Assembly (NCBI RefSeq): GCF_004210375.1
Contig: NC_134830.1
Span: forward strand, 66,008,326 to 66,072,325
DNA from: Tachypleus tridentatus
Taxonomy: Eukaryota; Arthropoda; Merostomata; Xiphosura; Limulidae
Reading direction: 5' to 3'
DNA: 64,000 nt
Of this stretch, positions 57,733 to 64,000 are shown in pieces. The translations under genes and the position numbers were made by a program. The notes beneath the pieces were generated by a model, which saw only the letters and a list, made by a program, of their open reading frames with translations, was not told where the DNA came from and searched no databases. How positions within the stretch are numbered: the stretch's first letter is position 1; each line of letters begins with the position of its first letter.

Positions 57733-57784
57733 AAGCGCAGATAGCCCTCGAGTAGCTTTGCGCAAAATTCAAACCAAACCAAAC
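57733..57784 (+). mobile_element. SINE family A, only the last ~50 bp
   Basis: AGCGCAGATAGCCCTCGAGT, AGCTTTGCGCAAAATTCAAA and CCAAACCAAACC. A strongly 5'-truncated copy, opposite in orientation to its two neighbours. Confidence 0.8.
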
Positions 57785-58529
57785 CTTGTCACATACCACA
57801 TCAATAGTTTATTTAAAAAAATACACTTAATATCAGGCCGTCCGTGGCATGGATCGGATTGTCCATCAAAATACTGGTTTAAACATATCCTCAGTAGGTT
57901 ACCAGAACTTAACAACACCATGTTGTGCTTCCATTTATAAATAATATCAATGTAATGACTGAGTCACAAGTTCTGAGAATGTTCGGAAAATATCATCGCA
58001 AAAAGTTTGAATATCTTTGTTCCTTTTTCCTCTGCTTCGTTTTTATTACATGATAACTAAAAAACCCAAACAATGGCGTCACCAATTTCACTTACAGGAC
58101 ATAGTTTCAAACACAATATCCACTTTTATTATTTTAAATAACTAATAATATATTTAAAAAAATCATAGTTCTGGTCTAAAACGATGCCATCATTACTTCT
58201 TGAAATTAGTTTTTTACAGAAATTTGATATAAAAAATTCAAGTGCAGGTAGAAACATAAATTATCAGCCAATAATAGAGAAATGATAAATTTTACACTTG
58301 GAGCCTCATTGTATTTAGAACTTGTTTAGAGATACAACATTCCTGTGCTTATTGAAATATTGCATTAGAAAAACAAGTAAAGAAAAAATGCTTCCAACAA
58401 GAAAGTAAATGTAGGTATGATAAAAATGCCATCCAAACTATCTTGTTTTTGAAGCATTGATATTAGCCATCCACACATTCACTTTTATTTCTGCTGTTAT
58501 AAAGAAATGGCAATTACTTTTATTCCAAT
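57785..58529. other. No supported feature
   Basis: AT-rich, no repeat recognised. Confidence 0.35.
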
Positions 58530-58815
58530 CGCTCGAAAAGCTATTTAAGGGTTAACTACGTTAGTTGTTCTAAAATTTGAAGAGATAAGCTGCAGATATA
58601 GATAGCCATAGTAAAAAATAACCACCACTATCTTTCAGGCCTCTCCAACCGAATAATGAAATTTGAACACCATTCTTATCATGCACCCACGGCTCAAAGT
58701 GTGGAGCGTAATATTTTGAGAGGACGATGACAGGGCACGAGCTGTGGAACCCGCATGTCCACGGTTCGGTATGCTGACCACTGAACCGGTAATTTTTGAA
58801 CATCACACATGAAAC
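58530..58815 (-). mobile_element. SINE family D
   Basis: On the minus strand: head ACCGGTTCAGTGGTCAGCAT with B-box-like GGGTTCCACAGC, body GAGCCGTGGGTGCATGATAA, TTCATTATTCGGTTGGAGAG, then a weak 3' end (AGCTTTTCGAGCG). It is a variant of the family A plan with a different head. The 110-codon minus frame across it is repeat read-through. Confidence 0.6.
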
Positions 58816-59310
58816 GTGGATTTTTCTTCGTGTTTTTTTTAAGTTTTCAGTTTCTTTTATAAGCATGAAATAAAGTTCGATACCAAATGTATTTAATTTC
58901 AAAACTTTAACTTATTTTCCCTGTTTAAAGCAAATTTCTTGTAACGTTTAATAATATTTATCGAAGTTATATTACATTTACTCCAAAGCGCATTTGTAAA
59001 AAAACACATTTGCATAGTAAACAGCAAAACACTTCAGTGTTTTTTCTGTTCAACGCGAAATAGAAAATGACGAGTTACGTTAAATATTTTTAAGAGTCCG
59101 GAATTTTTAACTTTTGGCCAAACCTCTAATATTTTTTCTGCCTTTCTTTCTATCCATAACAGTTCTTTGGGAACCTGTTAATTATCAAACTTCACAGACT
59201 AAAACGGTTTCAGTAACTGGTTGCAAAATGGTGGAGATGATCTTTTTTTTTAATTTGCAGTACTTAAGTTTACGCGTGTTTTTCAAATAATCACTATGTT
59301 TGCCGCAGAA

Positions 59311-59370
59311 TTTGTTTGTTTGAAGTTAAACACTGGTATCGGAACCCGGTTTCTTGCTTTCGCAGACATC
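59311..59370 (-). mobile_element. SINE family C with internal deletion
   Basis: TTTGTTTGTTTGAAGTTAAA jumps to CACTGGTATCGGAACCCGGT and TTGCTTTCGCAGAC; the shared 3' module is missing. Confidence 0.65.
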
Positions 59371-59508
59371 TCTTATATAGATCAATAAATATTGAGAAAT
59401 ATGAAGAGAAACAAAACATTCAAAATAGTATAAAATAAGCACAGATTTTTATCGCTCTTTTAAAAATGTTGGATACATGCAAATGTTTGTTGCTTCTACT
59501 AACTAGAG

Positions 59509-59625
59509 GTCCCCCGCTGGCACAGCGGTAAGTCTACGGATTTACAGCACTAAAATCAGGGGTTCGATTCCCCTCGCCGAACTCGGCAGGTAGCTCGATG
59601 TGGCTTTGCTATAAGAAAGCAAACA
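59509..59625 (+). mobile_element. SINE family B, full length with target duplication
   Basis: GTCCCCCGCTGGCACAGCGG, B box GGGGTTCGATTCCCC, TAGCTCGATGTGGCTTTGC and an AAGCAAACAA tail. AACTAGAG is duplicated (59501-59508 and 59626-59633). Confidence 0.93.
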
Positions 59626-59633
59626 AACTAGAG

Positions 59634-60949
59634 ATCAAGTTAATGCACGAACTCGTATTATCTTTGGTTCCACGAGAACGTTCCATAGTTGAAGGTTCAG
59701 ACATTCTTAAACTATCGTTTAAGAATAATCACACTCACTTAGGCTCAGTATGAAATCTAGTGCTTTTTTCTAGAGAGAGGTGAATCCATGCTGTGCAGAA
59801 AGCAAAACAAAACGAAAGATAGTTCTCAAACCGAAGTACGTGTGCAGTGAGTGGCAATGTAGTAGTTGCAGGAGAAATAAGATGTAGATTAACATAGTAA
59901 GGTTTCAGGGAATAGATTTCATTGGCTTTTCTTTGTGTCACTTTTCATAAACGTATCAAGCATGACAGGTTTCATTTTCTTTAAAAACTACAAAAACTGA
60001 AATAAGACAAAACTCTAAGTACGAATTTCGTCATGTCAGCAGTTTAATCATCCACCAAAGGATAAAGACAGATTTTTTTCTCCTTTTTTCACTCTCAACC
60101 TTTTCATACAGTAAATTTATTTTGAATATGTTCTGGAAAATAGGTCACCTTGAAAATCCAGAGCCAATGGCCATAGTCGTTTGTCGGGTGTAGTCTTGGG
60201 TCCACACCTTAGTTGATTTCTATTTAGCTGTCTATTGTGTTTATGAATAAAGATAAAAAAAAGCCACTACCTACCCGTTTTCTCATGATCTTTCATGCCA
60301 ACACCCATTAGTGTATGATAAATGTTTAAATTATTAAAGCTCATTACAAGAACATGTTTACTTTGACAGTTAAATAGTCTGGAGTCTTACACATTAAAAT
60401 AAATCATCCAAGTTTAATGGCATACGTATAATCATTTAGTAACCGCTCATCCATTTCTCTATCACGTTTTAATGACGGTTTCCTTAATTTGTGTAATTTA
60501 TATATATATATCATTTTCTATTATCAATTATTTATTATGAGGAGTTTTGTTTTACATATTAGCTTCTTATACGGATTTAAACCTAACCTGAACCTAAGCT
60601 AGGAGAAATCCCTTTAGATACTATTGATATTACGCCCGAAAATGTTATTAACAATAAAGATAACCAACTAATGAACCAATAAATTACAACTGTTTTAAGT
60701 GAGAGCAGTACACTAGATTTACTGTCTTTATTACTGCATTAATTTCTAATCTTCCTCATGTAAGTAATTTATTTTGATCAGACGCTAATGATAATACAAT
60801 ACGTTCGTTACTAAGCTGACTTTGACTCATGCAATGTTAAAACAGTTACAAGCCCAACGCTTTGTTCTGCAATTTTCAGTAAATTGGTGTTAAAAATGCT
60901 TTTTTAATTTTAATTTTTTAATTGCAATTTTTAGTTCTTAACCACCACC
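59634..60949. other. No supported feature
   Basis: AT-rich. A 68-codon minus frame at 59735-59941 is unrecognised. Confidence 0.35.
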
Positions 60950-61060
60950 ACCACAGTGATTCGTTGGTAAGCTTGAGGGTTTGTAATGCTAAAATTGGCT
61001 CTTAAATCCCTACAGTTTGCACAATGCAAATAGCCAGTTGTGCAATTTTACACTAAAACA
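60950..61060 (+). mobile_element. SINE family C, diverged
   Basis: CACAGTGATTCGTTGGTAAG, GTTTGTAATGCTAAAATTGG, GCAAATAGCCAGTTGTGCAA. Tail absent. Confidence 0.7.
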
Positions 61061-61680
61061 TTAGTTGTTGTCATGAGCACCAATAATGCAAATAGCGTCT
61101 AGACCGTTTCTATGTTTGTCGTATTCCAGACGACATGATGAAACGTGTGATTGGACGAAAGTCTCAGCGGCAATGGTTAGCATAAACATAGTGCGAAAGA
61201 CAAGTCGATCTTTACTTTCACTCGTAAAAAAATTCATCACAATACTTCTGTTCAGTCGTAACGAACTGTTTGAAGATAACATTTCGACTTGTAATACATA
61301 GTGCATAGCGTTACAAAATTCCAGGTACATAATTTAAAAATAAACACTAATGGATTTCGAATCTATTTTCTAGTCTAGTTTTAACATTTAACACGTGGAA
61401 GATGTATTTTAACTAAATCTATATTTTCAGTGCTAATTAAATGCAAGAAACCCCAAACAATAATTGCATCACTAAATACGAGCATTGTCATATTGAGATT
61501 TAAGTATATTTTATTTAAATATTCTGAATCAGTAAGCATTTCTTTATGTAAGTAATCGATCAGTAATAGTCAGAAACTTACATCCGTTAAATATGCTCAT
61601 ATATATATATATATAGATTTATGTGATGTTTATTTGTCGCCAGTTGTTTCTGTGCCTGTTTAAACTATTTTCTTATACAC
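61061..61680. other. No supported feature
   Basis: Overlapping frames on both strands at 61061-61330 mirror each other and are not recognised. Confidence 0.35.
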
Positions 61681-61710
61681 GTAAGTGTAAATTTACGCAG
61701 CTACACTTAT

Positions 61711-61864
61711 GTTTGTACTGTAATGTTTTTAGTATGATTTATGATAAACGTAACTGTTTTCTAGGATATATTAGTCATCGTACTATTATCGCTACTTAAT
61801 TAAGTATATCCTAGAAAACAGTTACGTTTATCATTAATCATACTAATAACATTGTAGTACAAAC
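61711..61864. mobile_element. Hairpin/foldback with 60-bp arms, MITE-like
   Basis: Left arm 61711-61770 and right arm 61805-61864 are inverted copies with about four mismatches; both contain CTAGGATATA/TATATCCTAG, ACGTAACTGTTTTCTAGG or its inverse, and end GTTTGTAC/GTACAAAC. The spacer is 34 bp. Another hairpin (TAAGTGTA...TACACTTA, 61682-61709) abuts the left arm. No relation to the other foldback family and no clear target duplication. Confidence 0.8.
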
Positions 61865-62142
61865 ATACTTCAAAGCTGAAATATGAATATTTCATGTTAT
61901 GTATGTTAATAAAGATGTCAAAAATAAACATTTATACGATATGTCATTTACTTTTTCGTTTGTTATTTTTCAAATTATTGAACTGGATTGTTTGAAACAA
62001 TGCATAATATATATATATATTCTGATGTAAAATATGAAAGAATTTCTTATTTAAATGTAGTAATAAGTTGCAAAGTCTGGGAAAATAAGATTTATTATCT
62101 TTTATTGCAAAATGTAATGCTTTCTTTCTCTTTTCTATTCAA
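61865..62142. other. No supported feature
   Basis: AT-rich, with a TA run near 62010. Confidence 0.35.
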
Positions 62143-62372
62143 GGACTGGACGTAGCGTAGAAGTTAGCATGCTGTACTGTCGATCTGAAGATGCCACAAA
62201 AAACAAACCTATACTTCACCTTCTTGGCCTACGTGAGTACGTTATAAGAGTGACGATCTAATTCCACTGTGCAACTACATTAGTCCAAGCGTTGGCGGTG
62301 AGTGTTCGTGACTACTTTTCTTAACTCTAGTCTAACGGCTTTAAATTAGGGACGGCTATCACAGATGGAACT
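62143..62372 (+). mobile_element. SINE family D/A-like, degenerate
   Basis: AGGACTGGACGTAGCGTAGA, GTTATAAGAGTGACGATCTA, CAAGCGTTGGCGGTGAGTG, TTTAAATTAGGGACGGCTAT, CACAGATGGA. The 3' module is cut short. Confidence 0.7.
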
Positions 62373-62660
62373 GATAATTGTTTGTTTTTTTTTTCATCTG
62401 TGGGTGTGCAGTGTATTGAAAGAGCGTATCGTCTAGCCACCATGAGATCAACGTCACGTCATAAGTTGCCATTCGTCTATCATCTAGTGCATGTGGAAGC
62501 TGAACATATTTCATTCAGTTTATTTATGCCACGAAATAATAACTTACCCAGCAAGACCTTTATTGGTCTGTTTTATTATTATTGCCGTAACCTGAAAATC
62601 TCAGCATTTGCCAATTCGAAAAATATGTCTGTAACTTTATGGCAGAAAATCAAAAAGTTA

Positions 62661-62748
62661 TGTTTGCTTTAATCAAGCACAAAGTGACACAAGTGATGGT
62701 GTCTAGAATTGTAAGTCAGCAGACATGCCGCTGCGTCACTGAAGGGGG
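62661..62748 (-). mobile_element. SINE family C with internal deletion
   Basis: TGTTTGCTTTAATCAAGCAC, AAAGTGACACAAG, GTAAGTCAGCAGACATGCCG, GCGTCACTGAAGGGGG; the middle is missing. Confidence 0.7.
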
Positions 62749-64000
62749 AGACAAATTGAAGAGAGTACCTTGATTATCGTGTTATAGTCAACTGAGTTTG
62801 TGCTGTTTTCCCTGAAGAAAATCTCCACCTAAAGCTTTTATAACAAAATAAAAACTTTTTTGGCATCGTTAGTACCCTATACGTTTACCTAAGTGTAATT
62901 ACTAATTCTTTATTATTATTTATTTTCTGGACACTAGTTAGTAACTAGTTTTTATCCTACTTATCTGCTGCAGTCTTTAGGGGAACCCTCAAAAGGACTA
63001 CTTACATTGAAGTACTATATAAATGAGTTAGTCGATTGAAGTCGTAAAAGGTGGAATCTCCAGACAAAATAATAACGCACCAATTTCACCATCGAGGAAA
63101 CCCAGGATCTAAGTCTGTCCACCACAAAACTGGATCTCCCTCTCATAGGACAGATTAGCAGTCAAAACATATGATAAAAAACAACTAGTTATTATTTAAG
63201 AATTAAATGGTTAGTAACTAATTAATAATTAAAATTAATTGATTGTATAAGTCACAAATTGCCTGATGTCTATTCGAAGCGACGTTATCGTAAGTACTTA
63301 CAAATTATTATAGTCCTCACTTTAACGAAACGCCTGAACGAAGTGAGTTAACAGTGATAACGTATGGAAAGTGTTTTTGACACACTTCAGATTAATTCTA
63401 GCATTATATGTGTGTTATGAGAAGTATCATTTATCATTTTTAACAAATGTTCCAGTTATTTAAATAAAATATAAAAGCCCTGTAGATATCTTTAAATAAT
63501 GTAATGTATAACACAGGCCTGCGAATTTAAACTTCATAAAAATTGTTTCGGTTTTATAAATAGATTTTCCATCATTCAGCTACGCAGGTTTCGAAAATTT
63601 GTTTTCTTTTATCACGTAAGAATTGTTTTTTACTAATTGGGAGGAAAAAAGTTTTGCTTAGATGAAATTATTATTCCGTTTACCATAATGGACATTTTTT
63701 ATTATTATGTTTGGGTTCTGGAACGATCGATAAAACTCTCACGTCGCGATTAGTCTAGAGAAATCTACAGCCAATGGTTGTCAACATTTTAAGCATAACA
63801 AAGAGAAACCTGATTTTCGTGAAAATGATTCACTTATGTAAAATTACATATGACGTTTTGTGATGGATAAAAATGGATATCATTTTCGGATTCAGTGTAC
63901 AAGAATTACTGTAGAACTTGTAAAAAATTCAAGACAATAAAACCATCGCAGGCTTATGTGACTTCAGGTCTTTCTATTCATTTAATTAGAAATACCTAAA
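62749..64000. other. No supported feature
   Basis: AT-rich to the window edge, no repeat recognised. Confidence 0.35.

Noticed and set aside
58570..58902. 110-codon minus frame
   Set aside because: It lies almost wholly in the family D SINE copy; the coding appearance comes from the repeat.

Overview
This window looks like intergenic DNA from a large, AT-rich animal genome. I found no gene that I can support as functional. There is no operon structure, no long open frame and no recognisable multi-exon gene. The longest open frames (about 150-165 codons) have the composition expected of chance frames or lie inside repeats. Most of the readable content is tRNA-derived SINEs, plus fossils of DNA transposons and Penelope-like or foldback elements. 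My best guess for the source is a chelicerate, probably a horseshoe crab. The abundant family A SINE and the 'AAAACGGCTCGTTTGGG' foldback element look like repeats I associate with those genomes, but this is recall and I could not search.

Repeat families (names are mine). Family A is about 280 bp: a tRNA-like head with A and B boxes, a long body, a conserved 3' part and a (CAAA)n tail. Family B is about 120 bp: a different tRNA-like head, almost no body, and an ACAC-rich tail. Family C is about 115 bp: a head related to B and a (CAAA)n tail. Family D has an A-like body with another head. A, B and C all end in the same short module, CAGATAGCCC-(4-5 nt)-TAGCTTTG or a close variant, which suggests a shared retrotransposition partner. 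Several copies have clear target-site duplications, and some are 5'-truncated, as expected for target-primed reverse transcription.

Layout. 1-5 kb: a dead Tc1-like transposase (about 1200-1880) and a SINE cluster. 5-15 kb: scattered SINEs and three foldback or Penelope-like copies. 15.2-16.3 kb: a decayed P-element-superfamily transposase on the minus strand. 17-27 kb: SINEs, a well-preserved foldback at 19.9-20.1 kb, and two CpG/GC-richer islands. 27.8-37.2 kb: a concentration of minisatellites (units of about 75, 39, 41, 45, 52 and 44 bp), two of them split by SINE insertions with target duplications. 38.1 kb: one weak open frame with three hydrophobic segments. 39-47 kb: mostly unique AT-rich sequence with an island at 41.7-41.9 kb and a nested palindrome at 45.1 kb. 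47-64 kb: more SINEs, a pipsqueak-type helix-turn-helix fragment at 55.4 kb and a 60-bp-arm hairpin at 61.7-61.9 kb.

The strongest unusual signal is the foldback family. At least six copies share ends, two have perfect 12-13 bp target duplications, and several carry a motif close to a minimal type I hammerhead ribozyme (CUGANGA, hairpin, GAAA) at or next to the centre of the palindrome. Perfect TGACGTCA (CRE/ATF) palindromes are also more frequent than expected: six by eye.
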